From CBDCGW01 sp964430745 (GTDB lineage: Bacteria > Acidobacteriota > UBA890), in NCBI GenBank assembly GCA_964430745.1, contig CAYSHI010000134.1:1-18002 (forward strand): 18,002 bases of DNA, given 5' to 3'. Position 1 is the first letter of the stretch, and each line of letters opens with the position of its first letter. This document shows positions 7,866 through 14,563 of the stretch, one piece after another. A model generated the notes under the pieces. The model saw only the letters and a list, made by a program, of their open reading frames with translations. It searched no databases and was not told where the DNA came from. The position numbers and the translations under genes were made by a program.

Positions 7866-9182
7866 ATGGATATCGCACCGTTTGCCGCACTCCGCTACGC
7901 CGACACGAGCGCCGGTGAGATCGATCGCTGTATCTCGCTGCCCTACGACCAGTTTGGAGACGAGGGGCGGGACGAGCGTTATCGGCGCCACCCGCACAAC
8001 GTCGTGCGCTTGATCAAGCCGCGTCCCGAAGAGGCGCCGGCTCACGAGCTCGCGCGACGCACATTGACGAGCTGGCGCGAGCACGGCGTGGTGTCGGCGG
8101 ACCCGGCGCCGTCGATCTATCCCTACCGACAGCGATTTCTGCGCCCCGGTGCGGACCACGAGCGCGAGCGATGGTCATTCATTGCTCGTTTGCGGCTGAC
8201 GCCCTTCGAGGATGGCCCGGTGAAGCCGCACGAACGCACCTATCCGGACACTGTCGGCGAACGAAGCCGCCTGCGCGGGCTGGTGGGCGCCGACCTCGGC
8301 CTCATCCTCGTCGTATACGACGATCCGGGCGGCGGCATCGATGGACTGATTCGCGATGCCGCCGAGGCCCCGGTGTTGTTCGAAGCAGCGGACGAGTCGG
8401 GTACGGCCAACGCGCTGTGGCGGTGGCATCGGACGGAGCGTATCGAGGAGCTGCAACGCCGCCTGTCGGCGGCGGCCGGATTCATCGCCGACGGCCACCA
8501 CCGGTACACCGCGGCGCTCGGGCAGTGGCAGGGCAGGGGGGGAGCCGCCGACGATCCCGCCGGGTGGGTGATGGCGGCGATGGTGTCGGCGGCGTCGCCG
8601 GGCTTGCGTATCCTGCCGACCCATCGGCTCACTGCCGCGGTGCCGTCGTCGGCGGATATCGATTCCTGGCGGCGTGCGGGCCTCGAGGTGAGCCGCATCG
8701 CCGCCTCGCCGGACGCCGGAGTGGTTGCAGACGCGGCCCGCGACGCGCTCGAGAGGCACGCCGCCGAGCACGCGGTCGTGTACGTGCATGGCGGGCACGA
8801 AGGTGTCTGCGCAGAGCTCGTGAGAGCGGAGCGCGGCAGCCTCCGCGACGCACCCTGGCCGCCGGACGTTCCGCAAAGCTGGCGCAGCCTCGACGTGCCG
8901 GTGCTGCACAGCCTCATGCTGGAGTCCTGGATGGCGGCGGTGCTGCGGGGACAGACCGAGGACCATGGCGCGCTCGACTATTGCAACGACTATCTCGAGT
9001 CGGTGACGCAGGTGGCTCGGGGCGAGCGTGGTGCGGCGTTCTTGATCAATCCGCTCAGCGTCGCCGAAGTGCAGGGTGTGGTCGCGGCCGGCGATGTGCT
9101 GCCGCCCAAGTCGACCAACTTCTTTCCCAAGGTAATCGCCGGGCTGACGATTCACGCGTTCGGCGATCCGTCGGTGCCGTGA
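7866..9182 (+). CDS. DUF1015 family protein
   Basis: A 438-residue soluble protein of the DUF1015 family. Seen: the family N-terminus ('IAPFAALRY'), 'LPYDQF', 'HNVVRLIKP' (44-52), the hallmark 'ADGHHRYTAA' (208-217), and C-terminal 'FLINPLSVAEVQ' and 'LPPKSTNFFPKVIAGL'. The DGHHR motif also occurs in ParB-fold serine kinases (SerK/SbnI type) and DUF1015 genes often lie near serine-biosynthesis genes in other bacteria, so a kinase-like role in serine metabolism is possible; that is inference, and no serA/serC is visible here. The ATG at 7866 fits family starts exactly, but no Shine-Dalgarno precedes it; a -10-like TATATT ends 10 nt upstream, hinting at a very short or absent leader. The stop overlaps the GTG of the next gene (GTGA). 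Confidence 0.9.
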   Translation: MDIAPFAALRYADTSAGEIDRCISLPYDQFGDEGRDERYRRHPHNVVRLIKPRPEEAPAHELARRTLTSWREHGVVSADPAPSIYPYRQRFLRPGADHERERWSFIARLRLTPFEDGPVKPHERTYPDTVGERSRLRGLVGADLGLILVVYDDPGGGIDGLIRDAAEAPVLFEAADESGTANALWRWHRTERIEELQRRLSAAAGFIADGHHRYTAALGQWQGRGGAADDPAGWVMAAMVSAASPGLRILPTHRLTAAVPSSADIDSWRRAGLEVSRIAASPDAGVVADAARDALERHAAEHAVVYVHGGHEGVCAELVRAERGSLRDAPWPPDVPQSWRSLDVPVLHSLMLESWMAAVLRGQTEDHGALDYCNDYLESVTQVARGERGAAFLINPLSVAEVQGVVAAGDVLPPKSTNFFPKVIAGLTIHAFGDPSVP

Positions 9183-11491
9183 TCGCCGGGCGCGGGCGCC
9201 CGCTGCGTCGTTTCGCCGCGCCCGCCCTCGTTGCGGCCCTGCTGGTTGTTGTCGCGCCTCTCCGTGTCGGGCACCCGGCGCCGCTCCTCTCGACGCCGCC
9301 GATCCCGGCGCCGCTGCAACCGGCGCCGTCTCACTCCACGCCGTCGCACCAGGAGGGGGCCCTGACGATCGAGCACTTGCTCGCCATCGCCCATCCCGGG
9401 CCGCCCGTCTGGTCGCCGGGCGGGGAACGCATCGCTTTCGTGCGCGAGCGTGACGGTGCTGTCGACCTGTGGTGGACCTCCGAGGATATCGATGAGCCCG
9501 TCGCGGTTACCCGCGAGGCGGGCAAGCGTGCGCCGGCATCCGTGAGCTCGTTCGTCTGGACGGCGTCCGGCGAGGCCCTTCTCTACGTCATGGGCGCGGA
9601 CCTGTTCGTGCACGACGTGGCGTCAGGGGCTACCGAGACCTTGATCGGGGCCGAGGCCATGATCGCGGCCGTGGCTCTGGCCCCCGCGGGAGATCGCATT
9701 GCGCTGCTGCGCGACGGCCGCCTGTGGGTGGGTGACTTCCCGGACATGCGCGGCGATTTCATGGTTCTGACGGGCGCGGAAGCGCCCGACGAGGCCACCA
9801 GCGTGCGTACGCTGGCGTGGAGCGCGGACGGTCGCTTTCTTGCCGCCACGGCGGGCGAAAGCCGCACCGTCGCCGAGGATACCGCCGCCTTGATGGGCGA
9901 CAAGATGGCGTTCTCGCGTCGCTGGAATTCACCGGCGGACCTTGCCGTCATCGACACGCTCGACGGGGGGCTACGCTGGCTGGAGCGGGGAGATGCCTAC
10001 TCCGGGGGCGGGGGGTTTTCGCCCGCCGGGCAGCTGGCGTGGCAAGAGATCTCGTCCGACGCCAAGCGCCGACGGATCCTCGTGGCCTCGGCGCCCGAAT
10101 GGTCGCCCCGAGTGATCGTCGACGAGACCGACGACGCCTGGTGGACGCTGACCTATCTGGAGGCCGGGCCTCGCTGGAGTCCGTCCGACGAACGCTTCGT
10201 GTACATCTCCGAGCGCGACGGATGGGCGCACCTCTACCTCGCGGAGCCGTCCTTCGAAGGGGGTCCCCGGCAACTGACGGCCGGCGAGTTCGAGGTCGAA
10301 GAGCCGGCGTGGTCGCCGGACGGGCGAACGATCTTGCTGAGCGCCAACAAGGGCTCGCGCGCCGAGCGCGGCCTGCAATTGCTGGACGCCCCCGCCCCCG
10401 GCGGGATTCCGGACACCGGCGGCGGAGGCGAAGCGGGCGCGAGCGGCGAAGCCGGCGGGGCTGGTGGGACAGGCGAGGCCGGGGGGGCGGGCGAAACCGG
10501 CGTACCGGTCATGGAGCCGATCTCGCGCCTGCGCGGCACCTCCACGTTCGGACGCTGGCGGCCGGACGGCGGCGCCATTGCTTTCCTTCATGCTGACCCC
10601 GAGAACCCCCTCGATGTCTGGGTACAGGAGCCGGCGCCGAGCGATGCCGTGCAACTGACCGACACCTGGCCGAGCGACGCCGACGAGACCGAGCTGATCA
10701 AACCGCAGACGGTGCGGTTTTCGAGCGCCGACGGCCGGCTCATCCCGGCGCAGTTATTTCTCCCCCCGGCGCATGACGACATCGAGGGGCCGCTGCCCGC
10801 GGTCGTCTGGGCGCATGGCGGCGGCATCCGCCAGAACCGTTACGGCTGGCACCCGTTGAGGGCGTACGCCGCCTTCTACGGGTTTCATCAGTACCTGGTG
10901 CAGCAGGGGTACGTGGTGGTCACGGTCGACTATCGCGGCAGCATCGGTCACGGACGCGAATTCCGCCAGGGGCAGCACATGGACCTGGGAGGGCGCGACC
11001 TCGATGACGTTCTCGGGGCCGTCCGCTACCTGCGCCGCATCGAGGATCTCGACGTCGGAAGAATCGGTGTATGGGGAATCTCCTACGGCGGATACCTGAC
11101 GCTGCAGGCGCTGGTGCAGGCGCCGGGGGCCTTCGATGCGGGCGTCAGTGTTGCCGGCGTCGTGGATTGGGTCGATTGGTCGGTCGACCCCGGTGGCCTG
11201 TGGATCGACGGCCGCATGGGAGATCCCGAAGCCAATCCGGAGCTGTTTCGCGAGCGCAGTCCGCTGCACTTCGTCGAGCGACTGACCTCGCCGCTGCTCA
11301 TCCTTCACGGAACCGCGGACCGTTCGGTTCCCGTGTTGCAGGCTTTCGAGCTTACGGGCGCGCTCGTGGGCGCCGCAAAGCCCTTCGACCTGATGATCTA
11401 CCCGGGTGAACAACATGCCTTCGTGAGGGCTCGGACGTGGCGCGATTCGTTTCGGCGCGTGGAGGGTTTTTTCGATGCCACGTTGCGCTGA
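9179..11491 (+). CDS. Exported S9-family serine peptidase (dipeptidyl/prolyl oligopeptidase type)
   Basis: A 770-residue serine peptidase likely cleaving short peptides in the periplasm or outside. Seen: a basic then hydrophobic export signal (residues 7-27, 'RPLRRFAAPALVAALLVVV'), a Pro-rich linker (about 33-55), an N-terminal beta-propeller with repeated 'WSPGGERIAFVRE', 'WSADGRFLA', 'WSPSDERFVYISE', 'WSPDGRTILLS' blades, then an alpha/beta-hydrolase domain with nucleophile S635 in 'GISYGGY', D714 in 'HGTADRSVP' and H746 in 'GEQHAF'. Length fits S9 (650-800). The GTG at 9179 overlaps the DUF1015 stop (GTGA) and has no ribosome site, so coupling is likely. The open frame extends upstream through the DUF1015 gene but only the part from 9179 has protein features. 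A Gly/Ala/Glu-rich insertion (about residues 408-442) interrupts the propeller. DPP4-like versus acylaminoacyl-peptidase activity cannot be decided. Confidence 0.92.
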   Translation: MIAGRGRPLRRFAAPALVAALLVVVAPLRVGHPAPLLSTPPIPAPLQPAPSHSTPSHQEGALTIEHLLAIAHPGPPVWSPGGERIAFVRERDGAVDLWWTSEDIDEPVAVTREAGKRAPASVSSFVWTASGEALLYVMGADLFVHDVASGATETLIGAEAMIAAVALAPAGDRIALLRDGRLWVGDFPDMRGDFMVLTGAEAPDEATSVRTLAWSADGRFLAATAGESRTVAEDTAALMGDKMAFSRRWNSPADLAVIDTLDGGLRWLERGDAYSGGGGFSPAGQLAWQEISSDAKRRRILVASAPEWSPRVIVDETDDAWWTLTYLEAGPRWSPSDERFVYISERDGWAHLYLAEPSFEGGPRQLTAGEFEVEEPAWSPDGRTILLSANKGSRAERGLQLLDAPAPGGIPDTGGGGEAGASGEAGGAGGTGEAGGAGETGVPVMEPISRLRGTSTFGRWRPDGGAIAFLHADPENPLDVWVQEPAPSDAVQLTDTWPSDADETELIKPQTVRFSSADGRLIPAQLFLPPAHDDIEGPLPAVVWAHGGGIRQNRYGWHPLRAYAAFYGFHQYLVQQGYVVVTVDYRGSIGHGREFRQGQHMDLGGRDLDDVLGAVRYLRRIEDLDVGRIGVWGISYGGYLTLQALVQAPGAFDAGVSVAGVVDWVDWSVDPGGLWIDGRMGDPEANPELFRERSPLHFVERLTSPLLILHGTADRSVPVLQAFELTGALVGAAKPFDLMIYPGEQHAFVRARTWRDSFRRVEGFFDATLR
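10419..10502 (+). repeat. low-complexity Gly-Glu-Ala repeat inside the S9 peptidase
   Basis: About 84 bp of GC-only-biased, imperfect repeats (GGCGAAGC/GGCGAGGC units) encode Gly/Ala/Glu/Thr with recurring GEAGGAG-like units, residues about 414-441. It lies between a propeller blade ('ILLSANKGSRAERGLQLLDAP') and the next blade ('RPDGGAIAFLHAD'), so it probably forms a flexible surface loop. The unit spacing is irregular, and slippage expansion is a plausible origin. Confidence 0.7.
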
Positions 11492-11736
11492 CCGAACGCG
11501 CGTCGCGCACGCGCGCCCTTGCCGGCGCCCGACAGGCCCCGGTCGGGGGGCGTCCCCGAGGCTCCCGGGTTCCCCGCGCAACCCCCCACCAGGCCACGAG
11601 AAAGGCATCTTGGCGGGTTTGTCCGTCGCCTCGGCACCGTGATACGCTCAAAGCTGCTCCCCCGCTCCCAGCAACTCGACCAGGTGTACCATTGCGCCGT
11701 GGCCTCGTCGCGGCCAGCCAGCTTTCGGGAGGCATC
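11492..11736 (+). other. 245-bp spacer between the S9 peptidase and the VWA gene
   Basis: No gene or convincing promoter is visible. The C/G-rich part at 11535-11570 has short inverted runs of C and G but no T tract, so no terminator is called. TTGTCC near 11620 could be a -35 but lacks a -10 of quality. The only clear element is the ribosome site GGGAGG at 11727-11732, 4 nt before the GTG start of the next gene. Confidence 0.5.
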
Positions 11737-12924
11737 GTGAGAGCGACGCCCTTTCAACGAATCGCAATCGTCCTCGCCATCTCGCTTCTTTTTTCCGCGG
11801 GCGTGAGCGCTCGGCAACAGTCGCGGGGACCGTCGATACAGATCACGTCGCCCGAGAACAGCTCCTATGTCGACGGCATGACGACGATCGTCGCCGCCGT
11901 CGTCGCCGCCGCGGGTTCCAGCATCACCGAGGTGAAGTTCTTCGTCGACGACGTAGAGGTGGGTTCCCGCACGGAACCACCCTGGGAGATCCCCTGGGAC
12001 GCCGGCGCCACCTTCGCGCGCAGGATTATCCGGGCGGTGGCTACCGATTCGAACGGCGCCCAGAGCGAGGACACCATCCTGACGCTGGATCTCGAGACGG
12101 CGGTTTTCACCGCTGAGATCGACGTCGTGCCGCTGTTCGTAAACGTCACCGATGATCGCGGCGTCTACATCCCCAACATGCAACAGGACGAGTTCGAGGT
12201 CTACGAGAACGGCGACAAGCAGGAGATCATCCACTTCGACAGCAATCCGCGCCCGGTCGTCATCGGTATGCTCATCGACACTTCCGGCAGCATGGAGGGG
12301 ATGAAGATGGAGCGCGCCAAGCAGGGCGCCAGTGCTTTTCTCGAGCACGTCACCGAACAGGACGCGGCTTTCATCATGGGCTTCGACGCGTTCCCGCGGC
12401 TCATGCAGGACCTGACCCCCAATCGCGCGCGCCTGCGTGATGCCATCCAGGAGATGCAGCCGCAGGGGGCGACGTCGCTGAACATGGCCATCGTCGAGGG
12501 AGCGGACATTCTCGTGGATCGCCCCGAGCGCCGCGCACTGATCATCCTGTCGGACGGCTTCGACACCGTGCAGTCGGTGACCGAGGGGCAGGCCATCGAG
12601 TACGCCCTGAGCCAGGACGTTCGCCTCTACACCATCGGCATTTTCGACACTCTTGCAACCGCCCGCAGCTCAGGTTTCGACACCTTGAACCGGGGTGAAG
12701 TCTCCATGCGGGCATATTCCGACGGCACCGGAGGTCGCACGTTCATTCTCAATTCTCTGGGAGAGTTGGAGCGGGCATACGACGAGATTGCTGCCGAGTT
12801 ACGCAGCCAGTATTCGTTGAGCTACCAACCGGAGTCGCCTGCGAAGCCGGGGGAGTTCCGCGAGATCGAGATTCGGACGAAACGGGGAGATGCCCGCACC
12901 AAGCCGGGCTATTACGGGCAATAA
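11737..12924 (+). CDS. Exported VWA-domain protein (VWFA-related Acidobacterial domain family)
   Basis: A 395-residue secreted or periplasmic protein with a metal-ion-dependent adhesion (MIDAS) fold, likely binding other proteins. Seen: signal peptide (residues 1-27, 'AIVLAISLLFSAGVSA'), an Ig-like beta-sandwich (about 34-118; 'ITSPENSSYVDG', 'VKFFVDDVEVG', 'IRAVATDSNG'), a strand-rich linker ('VPLFVNVTDDRGVYI', 'DEFEVYENGDKQEI'), and the VWA domain with D181-x-S183-x-S185, T246 and D273, i.e. a complete MIDAS. The C-terminal 'TKRGDARTKPGYYGQ' is characteristic of the Acidobacterial family. The GTG at 11737 follows GGGAGG; the open frame extends to 11437 but that part overlaps the peptidase gene and lacks homology. 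A 7-bp gap to the next gene suggests co-transcription with the barrel protein. Partner and ligand are unknown. Confidence 0.92.
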   Translation: MRATPFQRIAIVLAISLLFSAGVSARQQSRGPSIQITSPENSSYVDGMTTIVAAVVAAAGSSITEVKFFVDDVEVGSRTEPPWEIPWDAGATFARRIIRAVATDSNGAQSEDTILTLDLETAVFTAEIDVVPLFVNVTDDRGVYIPNMQQDEFEVYENGDKQEIIHFDSNPRPVVIGMLIDTSGSMEGMKMERAKQGASAFLEHVTEQDAAFIMGFDAFPRLMQDLTPNRARLRDAIQEMQPQGATSLNMAIVEGADILVDRPERRALIILSDGFDTVQSVTEGQAIEYALSQDVRLYTIGIFDTLATARSSGFDTLNRGEVSMRAYSDGTGGRTFILNSLGELERAYDEIAAELRSQYSLSYQPESPAKPGEFREIEIRTKRGDARTKPGYYGQ

Positions 12925-12931
12925 GGACAAA

Positions 12932-13696
12932 ATGAACCTAACTCGCGCTGGTCGCCGGATCCTCGTATTCGGTGTCGTCTTCAGTTTGTTGTTCACCGCC
13001 CCGGTTTGGGCGCAGGAGTCCGGACAGTCGCAGGTCGACAGCATGCAGTCGATGCAGACGGAGCCCACCGACCCGTCCTACGTCGCACCCTACACATGGA
13101 ACGTCAGCTTCGGCGTGGGCACCGCGTCGGGAGCCAACCCGATCGGGTCAATCGTCGACGAAGACGAGGAAAAGATCTTCACCTTCGACATCGACAGCGG
13201 CGTGTACTTCGCCGGCCGCGTCGCCCGCCGGATGTGGTGGCGTCTCGGTGTCGAGGGCGAGTTCGGCTACGCGTCGCCCGGCGTGTTGATCACCGAGACC
13301 GACCCACAGGGACAGAATGTACAGACGGAGCCCTGGGCGGATTACTCGATGGGATACGTCTCCGCCAGCGTACGCGTCGACCTGGTCGATGCCCGCATCA
13401 CGCCGTTTCTGCTGGGAGGGTTCGCCGTCGTGTTTTCCAGCTACGACGATCGTCAGGTGGCGACGCCACTCGAGGTCGATACGTCGACGAGCAGCACCGA
13501 TCCGGGGTTCATCTTCGGCGGCGGGTTGGACGTCCGTATCGTTGACAACATCAATCTTCGCGGAGACGTGAGGGGTTTGCGATCGAACGTGGACGCGCCG
13601 TTGCTGTCGCGTGGAATCCTCGAGCAATTCGAGGAGGATCGCTCCGCGCTGGCGACGCAGATCCTCTGGACGCTCGGCGTGGCGGTTCGGTTCTAG
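12932..13696 (+). CDS. Small outer-membrane beta-barrel protein
   Basis: A 254-residue protein with no specific family recognised. Seen: a signal peptide (residues 1-28, 'ILVFGVVFSLLFTAPVWAQ'), then alternating polar/hydrophobic strands such as 'TWNVSFGVGTASG', 'GVYFAGRVARRMWWRLGVEGEFGYAS', 'MGYVSASVRVDLV', 'ITPFLLGGFAVVFSSY', 'GFIFGGGLDVRIV', and a last strand 'WTLGVAVRF' ending in Phe, which is the usual outer-membrane insertion signal. Size and layout resemble the 8-stranded OmpA/OprF-like or 'outer membrane protein beta-barrel' families. The ATG at 12932 has AAGGA 6 nt upstream and lies 7 nt after the VWA stop, so both proteins are probably made together. An open frame begins earlier (12890) within the VWA gene but adds only non-signal sequence. 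The gene is tail-to-tail with the lipoprotein gene, 15 bp apart. Confidence 0.87.
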   Translation: MNLTRAGRRILVFGVVFSLLFTAPVWAQESGQSQVDSMQSMQTEPTDPSYVAPYTWNVSFGVGTASGANPIGSIVDEDEEKIFTFDIDSGVYFAGRVARRMWWRLGVEGEFGYASPGVLITETDPQGQNVQTEPWADYSMGYVSASVRVDLVDARITPFLLGGFAVVFSSYDDRQVATPLEVDTSTSSTDPGFIFGGGLDVRIVDNINLRGDVRGLRSNVDAPLLSRGILEQFEEDRSALATQILWTLGVAVRF

Positions 13697-13711
13697 TAGA
13701 ACGGCGCCGGG

Positions 13712-14227
13712 CTACTCGCCCGAGGGCTCGACCCCGAGTTGGGTACTGATTCGATCGAACAGCTCTTGCTCGAGCAAGCCGGTGGATCGTAGTGCCTGGT
13801 AGCCGTACTCCTCACCCATGTAGCCCTCGATGCGGGCGACGACCCGCACCTTGCAGGCCCCCCCGCGTATGACGCGGGTGGTGAGAGTGAGCTGATAGCG
13901 TCCGCCGATGAAGGGGGCGCCCTGCGAGTAAGAGACCCGGCGCAGATGGCGCCAGTCTTCGTCGCCCGTGTCCGCGAAGACCGCGTAGCGGGTCACCATC
14001 AGACCGGTGTTGTTCTGGATGTCGAAATCCTCTTCGTCGACACCACCGGCGAAGTCGGCGACGATCTGCCGCGAAGTACCCCAGCAGTCCGGCATCTCGA
14101 CAGCGAAATTGCGGTCGTTGTCGATCGGCTCGATGGGCTTGCGACGGAACGTGACGGTGCAGGCCGGTAGCGTCGTCAGGAGGACGCCGGCGGCAATCAG
14201 ACGTATTACGTTGCGGTTCAGAGACAC
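13712..14227 (-). CDS. Predicted lipoprotein of unknown function
   Basis: A 171-residue protein I do not recognise. Seen: N-terminal basic residue then hydrophobic segment with lipobox LPAC and Cys23, which predicts lipidation and anchoring to the inner or outer membrane; the mature part is mixed alpha/beta with strands 'GLMVTRYAVFADT', 'GGRYQLTLTTRVI', 'CKVRVVARIEGYM', and a C-terminal helix 'STGLLEQELFDRISTQL'. It has three further cysteines/aromatics but no catalytic motif I can name. The start is GTG at 14227 (TCT CTG AAC follow), supported by GGAGGA 10 nt upstream. It lies 43 nt downstream of tatA, so it may be read from the tatA promoter. The strand-plus-C-terminal-helix layout recalls envelope assembly lipoproteins such as BamC/LptE-like folds, but that is only a loose resemblance. 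Confidence 0.82.
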   Translation of the reverse strand: MSLNRNVIRLIAAGVLLTTLPACTVTFRRKPIEPIDNDRNFAVEMPDCWGTSRQIVADFAGGVDEEDFDIQNNTGLMVTRYAVFADTGDEDWRHLRRVSYSQGAPFIGGRYQLTLTTRVIRGGACKVRVVARIEGYMGEEYGYQALRSTGLLEQELFDRISTQLGVEPSGE

Positions 14228-14270
14228 TTCAGGCTAATCCTCCGCGGGAACACCAGGGGAGGTGAGAGAC

Positions 14271-14465
14271 TCAGTGGGCAGTGGTCTGGTCGGAATCCGC
14301 CGACGACTCGTCGTCCGACGAGGCCCCGCCCCTCATCGCGGCCTTGAAATTCTGGATCCCGGAGCCCAACCCGCGCCCGATCTCGGGGATGCGGCTGGCG
14401 CCGAAGAGGATGACCACGATCAAAAAGATGAACAGGAGCTCGGTGAAACCAATGCTGCCCAACAT
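14271..14465 (-). CDS. tatA: Twin-arginine translocase subunit TatA
   Basis: A 64-residue pore-forming subunit of the Tat system, which exports folded proteins across the inner membrane. Seen: one N-terminal transmembrane helix ('IGFTELLFIFLIVVILF'), the hinge 'FGASRIPEIGRGLG' and amphipathic helix 'IQNFKAAMRG', then an acidic Ser/Asp tail (48-62). Length and motifs fit TatA/TatE; TatB is usually longer with 'GPErLP'. The ATG at 14465 follows a near-perfect AAAGGAGG with a 4-nt spacer, and a strong promoter lies just upstream. Neither tatB nor tatC is in the window, which is common for a stand-alone tatA locus. Confidence 0.94.
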   Translation of the reverse strand: MLGSIGFTELLFIFLIVVILFGASRIPEIGRGLGSGIQNFKAAMRGGASSDDESSADSDQTTAH

Positions 14466-14491
14466 TTTTCCTCCTTTGAGGTACTGAAGAC

Positions 14492-14521
14492 ATGATACGG
14501 GGCCGCTGCGCGCAGGGTCAA
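14492..14521 (-). promoter_or_regulatory. sigma-70-like promoter of tatA
   Basis: On the minus strand TTGACC (14521-14516, 5/6) is separated by 18 bp from TATCAT (14497-14492, 5/6). Transcription would start near 14485, about 20 nt before the ATG. The spacer begins with the perfect 10-bp palindrome CTGCGCGCAG (14506-14515), and GGGTC/GACCC inverted arms (14516-14532 region) overlap the -35. This is the best promoter in the window. Confidence 0.6.
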
Positions 14522-14563
14522 TGTGCGACCCGCACGGACTGGGGCTTCAGCGTTGCCCGCGGT

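Noticed and set aside
7742..7867. ATG at 7867 as start of pdp
   Set aside because: It adds 42 residues absent from the family and overlaps the divergent promoter core; TTG at 7741 has a ribosome site and the conserved N-terminus.
5052..8159. Upstream extensions of the nupC and PNP frames (to 8159 and 6540)
   Set aside because: They read through neighbouring genes in another frame; homology begins only at the ATGs at 6434 and 5049.
8171..9178. Upstream extension of the S9 peptidase frame
   Set aside because: It overlaps the DUF1015 gene and is Arg-rich nonsense; export signal and propeller begin after the GTG at 9179.
11535..11570. C/G-rich inverted runs after the S9 peptidase as a terminator
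   Set aside because: Pairing is trivial for such composition and no T tract follows.
13706..13723. CGGGC-TACTC-GCCCG hairpin between convergent genes as a terminator
   Set aside because: Stem of only 5 bp, partly inside the lipoprotein gene, and no T-run on either strand.
14466..14563. Selenocysteine tRNA (selC) next to selB
   Set aside because: Looked for a long acceptor arm with a TCA anticodon on both strands here and at 16472-16596; a GGGGCTTCAG string exists but no cloverleaf folds around it.
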